From positions 216,675,565 through 216,739,564 of the forward strand of contig VDFB02358134.1 of the NCBI GenBank assembly GCA_007258455.2: a DNA stretch of 64,000 nt, written 5' to 3'. Shown here piece by piece: positions 1-12,306 of the stretch. The notes under the pieces were generated by a model that was not told the DNA's origin, ran no database searches, and worked only from the letters and a program-made list of their open reading frames with translations. Source of the stretch: Sequoia sempervirens (Eukaryota; Streptophyta; Pinopsida; Cupressales; Cupressaceae). A program made the position numbers and the translations under genes. Position 1 is the first letter of the stretch, and each line of letters begins with the position of its first letter.

Positions 1-1845
1 TCGAAGAAAAACATTAAAACTACTAACATGTGGTCTTGCAAGTTCGACCGTCAAAGACCAAACATCAAAACAATGTGCCTGCATTTTTATTAGTATAACA
101 CACATTTTATTTTGGTGCAATTAAAACAAACCTCTGTTTCACTATGTCTGAATGTATTTGCAAAACAGTAGGTGAGTATGCACTCACCTTGTGAAAACTC
201 GATGATCAGAAAACTAGACCCATTTTTATCTATTTTTACCCTTACGATTTGGTATATCGGAGTATCCTCTCCCCTTACGCATTCATGCGATCTTGGATGT
301 AAAATAAATGGTTACTAACTCTAGAAATTGGGCCTGCCTGTGGATTTCATCACCCCAACATGACTCAAACTGGCAATGGAGCTAAGGCCAAGCTACCCCC
401 GACCGGTATATAAATGTGAATCTTAAGGGAAAACCTAAGATTACGAGTGTGGATGTGTCATATGGACAGAGTAGTACTCCCTTAAACCTTGTTGAGCTTA
501 ACCTCTTTAGGTTGGAGTGCCACCTAATTGGTGATTAATCTCTTACCCCATGTATGGCCACTCAAACGGGGGTCCTGAACTAAACACCTTTATGTAGTAA
601 GTCAAAAACCTTCTATTTGCTAGCGCAGCACTGGTCGGTGTGAAGGCATCCACACTTTCGCAGTTTGTAATAGAGGTGATCAATTTTCCATGGGAGTTTC
701 ATGGGGATTGGAAGCTTGGTTGGCCTGAGAAGAGAGTGCACTGTAAGGGGGAGCCCATGTAGCCAAGCTTCTGAATTCACATGCTACAGATATGTGGTTG
801 GGGAAACCCATGTGGAATCTAGTGAATATTGTCTTGGCCTAACCTAGGTTTGTACTTATCTGATGTGCGCTTGCTTACATTCAAAACACAGTGATTGTCA
901 AGTGATTTTTGGATTCATCACATTTACAGTTCCAAACAAAACATTCAATATCAGATAGATCAAATTTTCCATCAAAACAACAAGAAACTTATTTTTCACA
1001 AACTGTGTCGCATTTGATAAACCACATTCGAGTTTCTAAGTCGCAATCGCTCTGTTAAACCGCATTCAAAATTTCAAACACCGCATATGCATGCGTCACG
1101 ACGCAACTGACTATCATAGGGTCGCATATGCTAAACCGAGTCACATTTGTCAGTTCCCGAGTCGCATTTGCTCAACCTGAGCCACATTTGCAAAACCATG
1201 ACGCAATCGAAACATCAAACGACGCATTCGCCTATCATAATTAAAAACTTCATACAAAGTCAAATCTGAAGTCTTCATCTTGTCAATCATTTGTCAAACA
1301 CTGTTTCCAAGGAGACTTTGTCAGAAACCAATTTTGAAATTGCTCAAATTTTTGACCATTAGTTTGCATTCGTCACCATAGGTTTCACCCTTCTTTTTTT
1401 TGTTAGGTGCATACATTAGGCATTAGGTTGTCCTTAGGTTTACATCTTGCATACTTTGGATTAGGCAAATCCCAGCACAATTTGTAATGTCATTGCTTTC
1501 GAAACTAGGCTCACTTGGACTAAGTTATCAAATCCTTTTTACAATCATCGTCCCCTTTGTGAGATTTTCCAACTCAAAAGTCTAGTTAGGAAAACTCACT
1601 AGTCATTCAGACCTTGTCATCTTGTCATTTTCAACAAAGTCCTCTAGTAACCAAAATTGAAAACAAAGATTGAGCTTAGAAGTGCTTAGGTACCCTTGTC
1701 TTAAATTGCATCATAAGCTAAACATTGCATATTCTATTCCCAAAAATCCAAAAACATTAGTCATCCTAGTCGTCATTTTGAACTTAGACCTTGCATAGTG
1801 TCATCATTACATTTAGTTGTCATTTTCATTTGAGCAAACCCATTT
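1..1845 (+). other. E1 5' leader (non-coding)
   Basis: About 1.8 kb upstream of the first gag ATG holds no reading frame with recognisable homology. It lies between the off-window primer binding site and gag, where Tat elements usually carry a long leader. The one notable structure is the GTCGCATTTG-type repeat cluster annotated separately at 1007-1232. I saw no clear TATA box or primer binding site. Confidence 0.6.
1007..1232 (+). repeat. Cluster of degenerate GTCGCATTTG repeats in the E1 leader
   Basis: The motif GTCGCATTTG and variants (ACCGCATTCA, GTCGCATATG, GTCACATTTG, GAGCCACATTTG, GACGCATTCG) recur about ten times in some 225 bases, spaced roughly 15-30 bases apart. The reverse complement of the same motif forms a second cluster at 15181-15570, upstream of the antisense PMD exon. 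The motif therefore has the same orientation relative to the gene that follows each cluster. Confidence 0.75.
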
Positions 1846-4497
1846 ATGGTGGAAACTAGACTCCAAAAACAACAACGACAAATGGCAAACTTTTAACAAA
1901 ACCCCACTTCCACTGTTAACAATCCCACATACGACCCAAATTGGACTTTCGACGATCCATTTGGCAATACAAACAATCAACCTCTCATGACGACACCACC
2001 CTCATCAAACATCCCCTTTGAACCATTCTTGCGAAAAGATGAATATGGTCAAATACTTGAGGAAAACCTAGAGATAGTGACACAAGATCCAGTGACCTCT
2101 CAATTTGTCAAAAAATGGTCCTATACGACAAAGATAGATACTTAGCCATACTTTTGAGTCAAGGAGCTAAGTTACCACAAGGATTCAACATTGACACATT
2201 AAAACCAACATCTCCGGACTCTAATGTCCACAACACACATAACATGTCAAATAGTGGTCAACCTCCAAACACTACGAGCAATACTTTCTTTGACACCACA
2301 ACAAGAGTGCATGCTACCTCCAACATCCCAAACACCTCCAATACAATAAATAGTACATCCATTGGAGGATCACAATTGGCCACAATGCCCACCACATCCA
2401 CGATACTGTCACAATCGGCTAGAACCACCTTTGGCTCCTCAGCAATGTGGGAAAATCATTCAAACCCTCTAAATACCACGATAGTAAATGTGACGGGGGC
2501 ATCATCAAGTCACAACAATCCCCCCTTGATAGCTACATCTACTACCATAAGCACACCTTCGACATATCCGCTCATTGGTATTTCACAAAATCCTTTGGGA
2601 GGAGGAAAAGGATGTATCTTTATCCAAGGACAATAAAAAAACATTAACACGACAACACAATCACATGTCACCACCTCCCAAGGTACAAATACAAACGTTC
2701 CCCTTGTGCAAACCCAACAATTTGCACAAGGTGGCCAAATAACACAACCCATGGCATCACTAACACACCATAATGTTTAGGGTCATCATATTCCTTAGGT
2801 AATGACACACATGGCTGGGGGACACATCCCAACCTACTCATCTCACATTCATACTCACCAACATACACCCAACCCTAACTTCTAGTACCAACAACACACC
2901 AATCCACACACATCATACATGTCACAACAATCCATACCGCCACAATACACCAATATTCACACACAACAAGCAGGAACCTATGGTGTAGCAAGCAATACAA
3001 CATACAGAAACACAAATGACCCTATTATGGATGCCTTCCAAACAAGATTGATGGGTTTAGAAAAAACTATCCAAAACATATACATTTCAGGCAAGAAATC
3101 AGAAATATCATATGATCTAAATGTATACCCATTCAACATGAGCTTATACATGCCTCCATTTGCTCCGGGATATGTGTCACCCAATTTCACAAAATACAGA
3201 GGCAAGACAAACCCCATTGAACATGTTCGCGAATTTGCAACCAATTATATGGACATCGCCTATGAAAAAACACACTTGATGAGACTTTTTTCTAAAATTC
3301 TAGCGGATCCTGCCCTTGAATGGTTTTCCACTCAAAAGGATATCCAGACATGGGATGAGCTTAAACAAAAATTCATAAAAAATTACGCTTACAACATCGA
3401 CATGGATACCTCTATCACTAGCTTGTGCACTCTGACGCAAGAGGATGCTGGTGAGACATTTATCCCATTCTTTCAAAAATGGAGAAGCCTTGCTAGTTGG
3501 TGTCACATTGGCATCCCTGAAAGGGAGTAAGTCGACATGTTTGTCCAAACACTTCTGGGGCCCCTAAAATATGCATTGCAAGTACATTGCTGCATAAACT
3601 TTACAGACTTAGTTGAAAGAGGGGCCCAGATTGAGAAATCCCTTATTGCAAAGGGAGAACTAAGATATGGTCCCAAAAACACAAATTCCAATCCAACCAC
3701 CGACAAGAATAAATACTGGGTCAAAAATAAGCACGTTACAAATGACGGCGTGGTTGATGCCAAGACTGCAAACATTGTAGGCCCTGTACTAGCCCTAAAA
3801 GGGGTTTAACAAAAAAACAAACCAACAACAACATCAAAACCCCCTACTAATGTTCCTTCAAAAAATCAGAACAGTCAAAATAATCAGGTACAATATCGTC
3901 AGACGAGACAATTTCCTAAGGGTCGCACATACACTTCTTTGGGCGAACCCAATGAAGAAGTCCTTAAGAAATGCCTCCAGAATGGGGTCATCATACTTCA
4001 AGAACCAAAACCGTATGACCTAGGACAATTCAAACCAACATGGTGGAATGATAATGCATTTTGCGAGTACCATCAAGCAAAAGGACACACAACCTCTAAT
4101 TGTCAACAATTGAAAAACCTAATACAAGATCTCATTGAAAGTAGCGTCATTGAAGTAGGTGGATCACATTTTGCCTCCAATTTAGATCATACTATCCATA
4201 AGAATCCACTGCAGGACCATGGTTCTCATAATGCCTCCACTTCAGGTCCACAGATGAACAATAATCAAGCTAACTTCGCCCGAGCCAAGTATGACTATTC
4301 TAGTGGACCAATTATAAATAATGTCCGAACTGACGACGAATACATCAATACCATTACGGTCAAGAGAGCACCCCAATGTAATGCTACTACTTGCAGTAGC
4401 AAGGTCACCATAGTTGGTCCACCTCTTGCTAGACAACCCAAAATCACCATACCTGACCCATCCGCCAAACAGTCAAAACCTATCCCGACCACAAAGT
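1846..4497 (+). pseudogene. gag: E1 gag (broken)
   Basis: Capsid/nucleocapsid protein of E1. The probable start is the ATG at 1846; a TAA follows after 16 codons, and the frame then shifts near 2110. The N-terminal part to about 2870 is rich in Asn, Thr, Ser and Pro. The conserved gag region is at 2919-3530 and continues at 3537-3809 after a TAA at the junction; it includes the motif PALEWFSTQ and an E-rich, basic C-terminal end. A zinc-binding type motif, CEYHQAKGHTTSNC, lies near 4065-4110 and is followed by a leucine/isoleucine helix, as in Tat gag proteins. Several stops and frameshifts interrupt the protein. The product would form the cytoplasmic particle. Confidence 0.85.
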
Positions 4498-4628
4498 GAT
4501 AGAAACCCAAAAGTCAATTCAACCTCATCGACCAGCTAGGAAAGACTCCCACACAAATCTCTATACTTGAGCTGCTTCGTATATATCCCGCACACAAAGA
4601 TATCCTAGATAAAACCCTGCTAGAGTCG

Positions 4629-5809
4629 TTGGTCCCCAAGGACATTGATGTCAATCAATTTGAGACCATGGTGGGATATCTCACTATGCCTCACCACGTC
4701 ACCTTCTTAGATCAAGACTACTCATCACCTAAAACCAACCACAATGATGCATTGCACATAGAAACTTTTATCCACAAGCATAGATTCAGATGGGTTTTAG
4801 TAGATGGCGGAGCATGATTGAACATATGCTCCCTCAAAATGGTTAAGGTTCTAGGATTCTTTGATGCATGTGTAGACCCGACAAAGAGTATAGTGATCAA
4901 AGCATATGACAATGAAGAACGCTCTTCACGTGGCGTTATCTCTCTCCCCATCAAAGTGGGACCGGTCATTGTCGACACAACTTGCCAGGTCCTGGATTTG
5001 GAACTACCATATAACATCTTGCTCGGTTGTCCATGGATTCATGCCTTAAAAGCCATTTTGTCCACATATCACCAATGCCTAAAGTTTCCATTTGATGGCA
5101 TGGAAATAACCATATACGGAGACCCCGACCCTTTCCAATATTGTACCAACCTAAGGGGTGTTTTTGAAAACCGGGTGCCTATTAACCGAGAAGCATCTGG
5201 CTCCTTGTCATCCAAATACATTGATCCATCCACACTCATGTCATCTTCCACATCTGCTCCATCCAAATCTTCTGCCACACCACCACCTCTTGCAAACCCT
5301 AAGGCTGAATCCACTGTCAAAATCCAATACCTCGGCTGCGGAGAGTTTAAACTACATACAACATATAGCATAACAACAATACCCAAGTCTCCAAAGGTAT
5401 ATGGTTGGCCCTGTTTAAGAATGGAACCCAAGGAAACTTTCAAAGTTTCACCAAAAATGGTTTTCATCAAATGGGGAGACATGAGTAATGAGGACCTTGT
5501 CGACATCATAGGATGGATTTATAAGGATACCGTTGCACTACCCCCATTAACAATTCAAAAATATGGCAAGGGTTATGACATAATGAAGGCTAAAGGCTAC
5601 GATGGTACTAGTGGCCTAGCAAGAAATAAAACTGGCCGAAGGGAGACCATAGAACCTTTCCAAATTCCAAAGTATCTTGGATTAGGGTTTGGATCGCCCA
5701 CTAATGACAATCGACGTACCATTGGAATTTTGAGTGGGTGGGTACATGCTTCGAAAAGTGTCGAGACTAATAAGGAAACCCTCACCGAAACTGACTCCCA
5801 TGAGTGGTA
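4629..5809 (+). pseudogene. E1 aspartic protease followed by a G-patch motif (broken)
   Basis: The retropepsin active site is seen as VDGGA at 4802-4816 (Tat proteases commonly use DGG or DSG), followed at once by a TGA. The frame resumes with the protease core, including the LLGCPWIH motif near 5020-5042. A low-complexity Ser/Pro/Thr linker (about 5200-5300) follows. At 5565-5696 there is a glycine-rich segment with GYDIMKAKGYDG, a GL pair, TGRRETI and GLGFG in the order of the G-patch family, which binds RNA or stimulates DEAH helicases. It ends at a TAA near 5808. The protease would cleave the gag-pol polyprotein; the G-patch role in a plant element is unknown to me. Confidence 0.8.
5565..5696 (+). 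other. G-patch-like domain C-terminal to the E1 protease
   Basis: Conserved glycines and hydrophobics follow the G-patch pattern: GY, GYDG, GL, a basic stretch, TGRRETIEP, then GLGFG, over about 44 residues. A G-patch directly after the protease is known from betaretroviruses. I infer the same arrangement here from sequence pattern alone. Confidence 0.65.
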
Positions 5810-6101
5810 ATTTGGCTCAGAATGATCCTTAAGTGACTATTGTCTTGATGATTTGTTTGTCGAACCAGGGGAACTAACCTTTGAACAAAGATTTTGGAAA
5901 ACATTTAAAATTGAATAGGCACGAAATAGTCAAAGTCCCATTACCACTCCCCATGACATACAAGACCCACCATCTGAACCCCTTTAGTCCAATCCATCTG
6001 AAGTATTAGACAACACTGACAACCAGAACTCTAAGGCCTTCACCCCTTATTTTGACAACGAATATGACACTAGTGAAGGAGAATATTGGATAGAGTCTGA
6101 G

Positions 6102-7500
6102 GTGGAGTTGGATGATGATAATCTCATCTACAACATCATTGAATCCGTCTGCATGTGTTTTGCATCCTCACCTCAATTCACCAACATTGACGATGGCATT
6201 TCCTTAGTTTATCCTGAGCTAGTCGATTGGGACCAACAAGGCTCGCTAGTCCTGGACACATTTCAGAATGATGAGGTAATTGCAGAATTTATGGGATTAT
6301 ATGAAGGCATACCTAGTGGGGACCACAAGTCAGGATTTTCCATTGATTTAGACTGCATGACATACTTTGGCGAGACTGCTCCGTCCTCTAGTCGCAAAAG
6401 TAAAACTAAAAATAAAATAAAAAATGAAACGTCTCTAGGTGAAAACCGAAAGGCACCTTTTGATGATAAAATAGTAAAAACAAAGGACGTATCTATGAGT
6501 GAAAACCTCTCTAAGGCACCCAAAGATGGAGGACTGGACTTTCTCCTCGTGCAACAGGAGAAATTGGCTATACTTATAGAAGACACAATAGAAGACAACA
6601 TAGCAACTGCAGAAGATCCCAATATGGTCCTCTTTGCTACATCATTGACTAAAGAAGAGAGACCAGAATTTCATAAATTCTTTGCAGAATGTAAAATCAA
6701 CTTTGCGTGGTCCTATGCTGACATGCCAAGATTAGATCCAGAGCTAGTTTTGCACCATCTGCCACTATTGCCTAATGCCAAACCAGTCAAGTAGAAGTTA
6801 CACAAAATGCACCCTCAAGTCGCCCTATTGGTCAAGGTTGAGTTAAAGAAGCTTCTAGATGCATAATTCATACGGTCGATTGACTATGTAGAATGGATTT
6901 CTAACCTTGTACTAGTAACAAAACCAAATGGGTTGATCCGCGTCTATACAGATTTCAGAGACCTAAATAAAGCGTGCCCAAAACATGACTTTCCTCTACC
7001 AAATATTGATATTATAGTCGACTTCACAGTAGGATACGAGATGTTGTCCCTCATGTATGGTTTCTCTAGCTATAATTAGATTTGCATCGCCCCTGAAGAT
7101 CAGCACAAAACAACATTTACTTGCCCATGGGGTACAGATTGTTGGAATGTCATGCCATTTGGTCTAAAAAAATTCAGGCACCACATACCAAAGGGCTATG
7201 ACCACAATCTTCCATGACATGATGCATAACATAATGGAAGATTATGTAGATGACCCATTGGCTAAATTAGTAACAAGGAAAGATCATCTCAAGGTTTTAG
7301 ACACAATCTTCAAGAGACTGGAACAATACAAAGTCTAGATAAATCCTAAGAAATGTGTCTTCGGTGTCACATCGGGAAAACTGTTGGGATACATAGTTTC
7401 TAGAAGAGGCATTGAGGTTGATCCAGCAAAAGTCAAAGCCATCATAGACATGCCTCTGCCTAGAGGAATCGGTGAACTCAGAATGCTATAAGGAAGGGTA
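6102..7500 (+). pseudogene. pol: E1 linker and reverse transcriptase (broken)
   Basis: The segment opens with an acidic, lysine-rich linker (6102-6600) and leads into the RT N-terminal motif around FAWSYADMP (6705-6730). RT continues with WISNLVLVTKPNG, the TDFRDLNKACPKHDFPLP block (about 6945-7000) and the active-site motif EDYVDD at 7238-7255. The thumb region follows with INPKKCVFGV and a GYIVSRRGIEVDP block. Damage includes TAG after PVK near 6792, in-frame stops at about 6864 and 7078, a frameshift near 7170 in the MPFGLKK block, and stops near 7336 and 7488. The enzyme would copy element RNA into DNA. Confidence 0.9.
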
Positions 7501-8019
7501 CAATCTATTTGGCGTTTCATAGCCCAATTGGCAGACAAGTGTCACCCATTCCAATATCTGTTGTGCAAGGGTATCCCCTTCATGTGGACAGATAAATGTC
7601 AAGAGAACTCTCAACAAATCAAAGATTACCTGCTATCAATGCCAGTCCTCATGCCTCCCATTCAAGGAAAGCCATTGATCCTATACATCTCAACAACTAG
7701 TTCAGTACTGGGGGCATTACTAGCACATAATGACCAAGAAGAAAAAGAAAGAGCTATATATTACATAAGTCGGACATTGGTCAGGTATGAACTAAACTAC
7801 ACACCAATAGAACGATCTTGTCTAGCCATGGTCTTTGAAGCACAAAAGCTAAGACATTATATGCTAAGCCATCAGACACAATTAGTAGCAAAGATCAACC
7901 CACTAAAATATTTGCTAAGTCGAGCAACATTAACAGGACGGCTAGCAAAATGGGTTATGATTTTGAGCAAATATGGCATTCAGTATGTCAAAAGAAAGGC
8001 TATAAAAGGACAAGCATAG
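7501..8019 (+). pseudogene. pol: E1 gypsy-type RNase H
   Basis: This is the ordinary RNase H of gypsy elements, which degrades RNA in RNA/DNA hybrids. Visible blocks are FMWTDKCQ, KPLILYIS near 7675, ERAIYYISRTL, NYTPIERSCLAMVF and LTGRLAKWVMIL, in the expected order. The first catalytic Asp position of the usual LYLA/D pattern reads as LYIS, so the activity is doubtful. The frame is open for 163 codons from about 7528 and ends at TAG near 8018, just before the second RNase H. Confidence 0.85.
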
Positions 8020-8109
8020 TAGACCAGCTGGCAGACACACCTTTGTAGAGTGATCACCCGCTAGTGACAGATTTTCCAGATGAGTCAATATTCAATACAT
8101 AACCTAAGA

Positions 8110-8519
8110 CACCTTGGTGACTCTACTTTGATGGATCACACACAAATCATGGCTCGGGGGAAGGAATCATGTTCATCACCCCACAAGGAGAGTCCATTCC
8201 TAAGTCTTTCCGCATTGCCTTCCCATGCATAAAAAATGTGGCAGAATATGAGGCATTAGTTACAAGACTAAGAAAGGCAATAAAATGGAAGATCAGAGCA
8301 CTACATGTCTATGGGGATTCTCAGCTTGTCATCAACCAGGTTAATGATGACTATGATACAAAAGATGAGAATTTGATGCCCTACAAATGGATGGTGGATA
8401 GTTTCCACACATACTTTCATATGGTAACTTTTGAACAAGTTCTGAGAGCACATAACAAAGAAGCAGATGCTATGGCTACTATAGGCTCTCTCCTTGACAT
8501 ACCAAGCAATTTTCCTTAG
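8110..8519 (+). pseudogene. pol: E1 archaeal-type RNase H (aRNH)
   Basis: A second RNase H follows the first, which is the hallmark of Tat-lineage elements. The catalytic pattern is preserved: YFDGS (first Asp, about 8129-8143), AEYEAL (Glu, about 8240), GDSQLVINQV (Asp, about 8315) and NKEADAM (last acidic site, about 8455). Spacing fits the archaeal-type family. The reading frame is open from about 8109 to the TAG at 8517. This is the best-preserved enzyme of E1. Confidence 0.87.
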
Positions 8520-8520
8520 T

Positions 8521-9861
8521 TGGAATTCCTAATAGAGCAATTATTGGTCCCTACCTATGACATTCATGAGTCAGAAATAGTTTGCAAACTTGTTGGTCCC
8601 AACTCTCCCTAGTACCGGGATATTTATGACTACCTTAAGTCTCAAACCCTTCCACTGAACCTGTCCAATAACCAAAGGAAGTTCTTCATCCGAAAATATA
8701 CAAGGTATGCCATCGTCAATGACACCCTTTACCGTCGTAGCTTTGACGACACCCTCCTTAGATGTCTTGACACTAACGAAGCACGTACAACCTTACGCGA
8801 AGTACATGACGATATATGCGGGTCTCATTCGAGTGGTCCTACTCTAGCCAAGAAAGTAACAAGACTTGGGTATTATTGGCTGACCATTGAAAAGGATGCA
8901 ATAGAATATGTCAGGACTTGTCGCAAATGTCAGATTCACAATGATTTGATCCATGCTCCAACACAAGAACTTCGGCCAATCACTTCTCCTTGGTCCTTCA
9001 CTCAATGGGGACTTGACCTCATGGGTAAGAATCATCCGACCTCGTCCAATGGCCACAAATTCATTATCACCGCCACTGAGTATTTTACGAAGTGGATTGA
9101 AGCCATCCCATTGACATATATTAATAGAAAGCAAATATCCAAGTTCATTCTTAACTACATCATTTGCCGATATGGCCTTTCGCAATCCATCATCACTGAC
9201 AACGGACGTCCGTTTAAAAACCAGGATGTTCTCAAGTTATGTGAGCGATTTCATATCCAACACCATTTTTCATCTCCATACTACCCACAAGGAAATGGTC
9301 AAGCTAAGGTGTCAAATAAAACCATTGTCAAAATCTTCAAAAAGACTGTCAATAATGTTGGTCGTGACTAGCACATACAACTCAACCTTGCTCTATGGGC
9401 TTATCGCACTAGCATTCATACACCTACAGAAGCCACTCCATTTTTCCTAGTCTTTGGCACTAAGGCCATCTTGCCCATTGAGGTTGAAATTCCTTCATTA
9501 CGAGTCTCCTTGAAGGGTTTAACTGATGAGGAGTATAGACAATCACGCTTGCACGAGCTAGAAATGCTAGAAGAAAGAAGGAAAAATTCACTGAACCATC
9601 TGCAAGCATATCAGAACCATATTTGTCATAGTTACAATAAGAAGGTTATGGTCAGGATGTTTGACATTGGCGACTTAGTTCTCATGAAAAACCCCAAGAA
9701 CCAAGCTAACAGAGAAAAGCTGGGAAATTTTGAACCAAACTGGTTGGGTCCCTACATTATTATATCTTCTTTTGGTTCTAGAGCCTACCAGCTGGCAACA
9801 CCAGATGGAGAACAACTGATAGAGCCCATCAACAGTTTATATCTCCAAAGGTTCTATGCAT
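8521..9861 (+). pseudogene. pol: E1 integrase (broken, catalytic Glu replaced)
   Basis: Integrase would insert the cDNA into chromosomes. The N-terminal zinc-binding HHCC pattern is visible: VHDD, SHSSG, then CRKC around 8790-8935. The catalytic core has GLDLMG (first Asp, about 9010) and TDNGRPF (second Asp, about 9198). The third acidic residue is lost: the family pattern NGQAE reads NGQAK at about 9295-9309. A TAG at 9369 cuts the core. The C-terminal part continues in a shifted frame to 9861 with the WLGPYII and YLQRFYA end blocks. No chromodomain is seen. Confidence 0.9.
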
Positions 9862-9935
9862 AGCATCAAGGGATTGAGCTGAAAACTGTAAAATACAAAA
9901 AAAAAATTGAAAAATGATAAAAAATCGTTGCCTTG

Positions 9936-10091
9936 ATGAAAACCTGGCAAACAAGCGTCTTGGTAACACCAAAAAAATAGAAAAATGATAAAATGGTAAA
10001 GAGAAAAATTTCGTCCAACAGTGAAAACCTGGCAAATAGGCGCTTTGGACAAGTACCATGGTGAAAACCTAGCAAACAGGCGCCATGCATA
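9936..10091 (+). repeat. Three copies of a GTGAAAACCTGGCAAAYAGGCGC unit
   Basis: Three copies of a unit beginning with GATGAAAACCTGGCAAAC or GTGAAAACCTGGCAAAT occur at about 9936-9965, 10020-10049 and 10060-10088. Each ends in GGCGC or AGCGT, followed by a TTGG or ATG-like tail. A-rich spacers separate them. The block follows the pol stop codon by less than 100 bases. Confidence 0.8.
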
Positions 10092-10360
10092 ATCAATCAT
10101 TATTAAGCCATCTACTATCACTTTATTTGCCTTGGCCTAGGATGAAAGATATTTCCGTCGTTATCATGCAGGCCACCACAACATTCTAGCCTACCTGTCA
10201 TGGTTGATAAATGGTTGACATCAAGTCCTAACGACTGTCCATCTGGTACACCAAAAGCATCCCTTTCATATCCCTTAAAAATGGCTATGTCTTGGACCTG
10301 ACTGGGTGCAAGATTTTTATCATACAACTGTAGTGGATGTCACACATGGTTTTGACAATT

Positions 10361-10535
10361 GGCAAAAAGTCCTGAAAAAAGACAAAACATCAAAAAGTCC
10401 AAAAAGACAAAAAGAAACATGGAAAAAAGTCCTAAAAAAGACAAAAACATCATAAAATGTCCTGAAAAAAAAAAGAAAGACCAAAAACATCACAAAAAGT
10501 CCTAAGAAAAAACTTAAAAATCATAAAACGTCCTC
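10361..10535 (+). repeat. A-rich tandem-like repeat (AAAAAGTCCTRAAAAAAGAC)
   Basis: A unit of about 35 bases, with the cores AAAAAGTCCT and GACAAAAACATCA, recurs about five times with variable A-tract length. Probably a product of slippage; no coding sense is visible. Confidence 0.75.
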
Positions 10536-11102
10536 AAGTAAACCACAACAAAACATCATATTGCTCGAAGAACACAAACACAGAGTCATCTATTGTCAAG
10601 TCTATCATGTCAAATCAATCAGTCTTTGTCATTTGTTTGAACTACGTTGTCTTTGCGCATTTGCTATGTAGGAAAGACTCACATTTGAGTCCCCAAGACA
10701 TTAGGTCAGTCCTTTTAGGTTTAGAAAAATAAAATCATGACGCAATCTTTGGTCATCAAGACAAAGTCATTGGTCGTGTCAAACTACGAGGTCTCTGAGT
10801 GTATGACATAGGCAAGGCCATCTGTCGATGAGCCCCCGAGGCCGCATTAGGTCAGTCCAGTAGGGTTCATGGCACTACACTGGCACACAAGTCAAAATAT
10901 CTTCAAGGAAAAGCGAATCATTCCCGAATGGGTAAACTCCTATAAACAACTCATGGTATCCAGTTATTTCAATATGACAATCTCATCAACAAGTCAATCA
11001 TATCATCATGACAATATTGACATATAGTCAAACACAAGTCAAACTCGGTCAAAAGCAAGTCAAATCATCATAATCTGTCAAACTGTCAACTCTAGGTTAA
11101 CC

Positions 11103-11405
11103 TTCAGATGTGTCCTTCTAAAAGATAACCTCTGTCATTCATGCCTTAGGATGTGTCCTTCCTAGGCATCGTCACTGCCATTCGACATTTTGAGGGATCC
11201 TCCTGACATCTAAGGATCACTCCTCTCGACATCAATATTCTTCAGATGTGTTCTTTTGAAGAACCAACTCTGTCATTTATGCCTTAGAATGTGTCCTTCC
11301 TAGGCATCGTCATTGTCACTATCACATGGAATTTTGAGGGACCCCTTTTGACATTTAGGGATCAATCCTCTGGTCACCAACATTATTCAAGATGTGTCCT
11401 TCCTG
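11103..11405 (+). repeat. Tandem repeat of about 145 bases, two copies plus a partial
   Basis: The series AGATGTGTCCTTC, CTCTGTCATTCATGCCTTAG, ATGTGTCCTTCCTAGGCATC, ATTTTGAGGGA and GACATCTAAGGATCA is repeated in the same order starting at about 11103 and about 11247, with a partial third start near 11390. Copies differ by substitutions and small indels. Confidence 0.8.
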
Positions 11406-11547
11406 AATTTGGCAATTTTGGAAATTTGTCATTTGGGCATCATCAACGCTTTGAAACTCTGGCATCTCATCATCATCAAACCTGACATTTTGACAATGGA
11501 TATCCAGATGCACTTGACAAACACTTGACACTTTTCTTTTGGATTTT

Positions 11548-11790
11548 ATCATGTTATTAGTTTTTCGACGAGATCCCAATAACATGATTTAGAGAAGCAG
11601 CGACGTATCATGACGATTGACATGCATGACTACTAGTTTCTCAGCGAGGTCCTGATTCTGGGATTTAGAAAAGCAATGAAATATCATGATAAGGGCTTTA
11701 TTTTTGTATGAAAATCATGCTGCTAGTTTCTCAAGGATGTCCTAGGAATAGGATTTAGAGAAGCAACAACATCTCATGTATTGTCTGTCT
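11548..11790 (+). repeat. Three degenerate copies of an about 85-base unit
   Basis: Each copy contains TAGTTTCTC or TAGTTTTTC, then a GATCC/GGTCCT step, then GGGATTTAGA or similar, AAGCA and an ATCATG-like end. Copies start near 11548, 11626 and 11730. Confidence 0.75.
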
Positions 11791-12048
11791 TTTTCTACTT
11801 ATGGTTGATTATGATGAAAAGACTGAGGAAATCACGCTCTTAGTATGAGTCATGATCATCTTTGTCTGCGACTGCTTGTCTTACATGATGGTACGACCTT
11901 GCACACCTTGATCTATGTCATATCATGGTGTTTGTTGGCCATTACAACAGTCTGCCCAATGATGATAAAGAGCAATAAATATTAAAGTCCTACAATAAAG
12001 CTTTGAAGGATTTGATCAAAGTCTAGGAATTAACATGCATCTCCTTCG

Positions 12049-12116
12049 GTCTTGTCATCTTCTTTTCTTCAGTCTGGTCATCTTCTTTTCTTCGGTTTGG
12101 TCATCTTCTCTTGTCC
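12049..12116 (+). repeat. Short tandem repeat, TTCGGTCTGGTCATCTTCTT unit
   Basis: Three tandem copies of about 24 bases with few differences. Confidence 0.85.
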
Positions 12117-12270
12117 ATCTCACGATGATATCCTATGACATCCAAAAACATAAGTGCATTCATGATCATATAAAAATTGTATAAGGTCCATACATACATC
12201 GTCCATAGCAGTAAATCATATACATAATCACAAACATTGCATTAACATCCATTTACTAAATACATTATGT

Positions 12271-12306
12271 ACATCATTATCATCATTATCATCATTATCA
12301 TCATCT
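12271..12306 (+). repeat. Microsatellite, ATTATCATC type
   Basis: The trinucleotide-based array ATCATT/ATC runs for about 36 bases. Confidence 0.85.

Noticed and set aside
1..900. Possible E1 5' LTR at the window start
   Set aside because: No similarity to 16084-17349 and no primer binding site; the 5' LTR must be outside the window.
9829..10121. Overlapping minus-strand open frames rich in Phe and Leu
   Set aside because: Products of A-rich repeats on the + strand; three overlapping frames and no domain.
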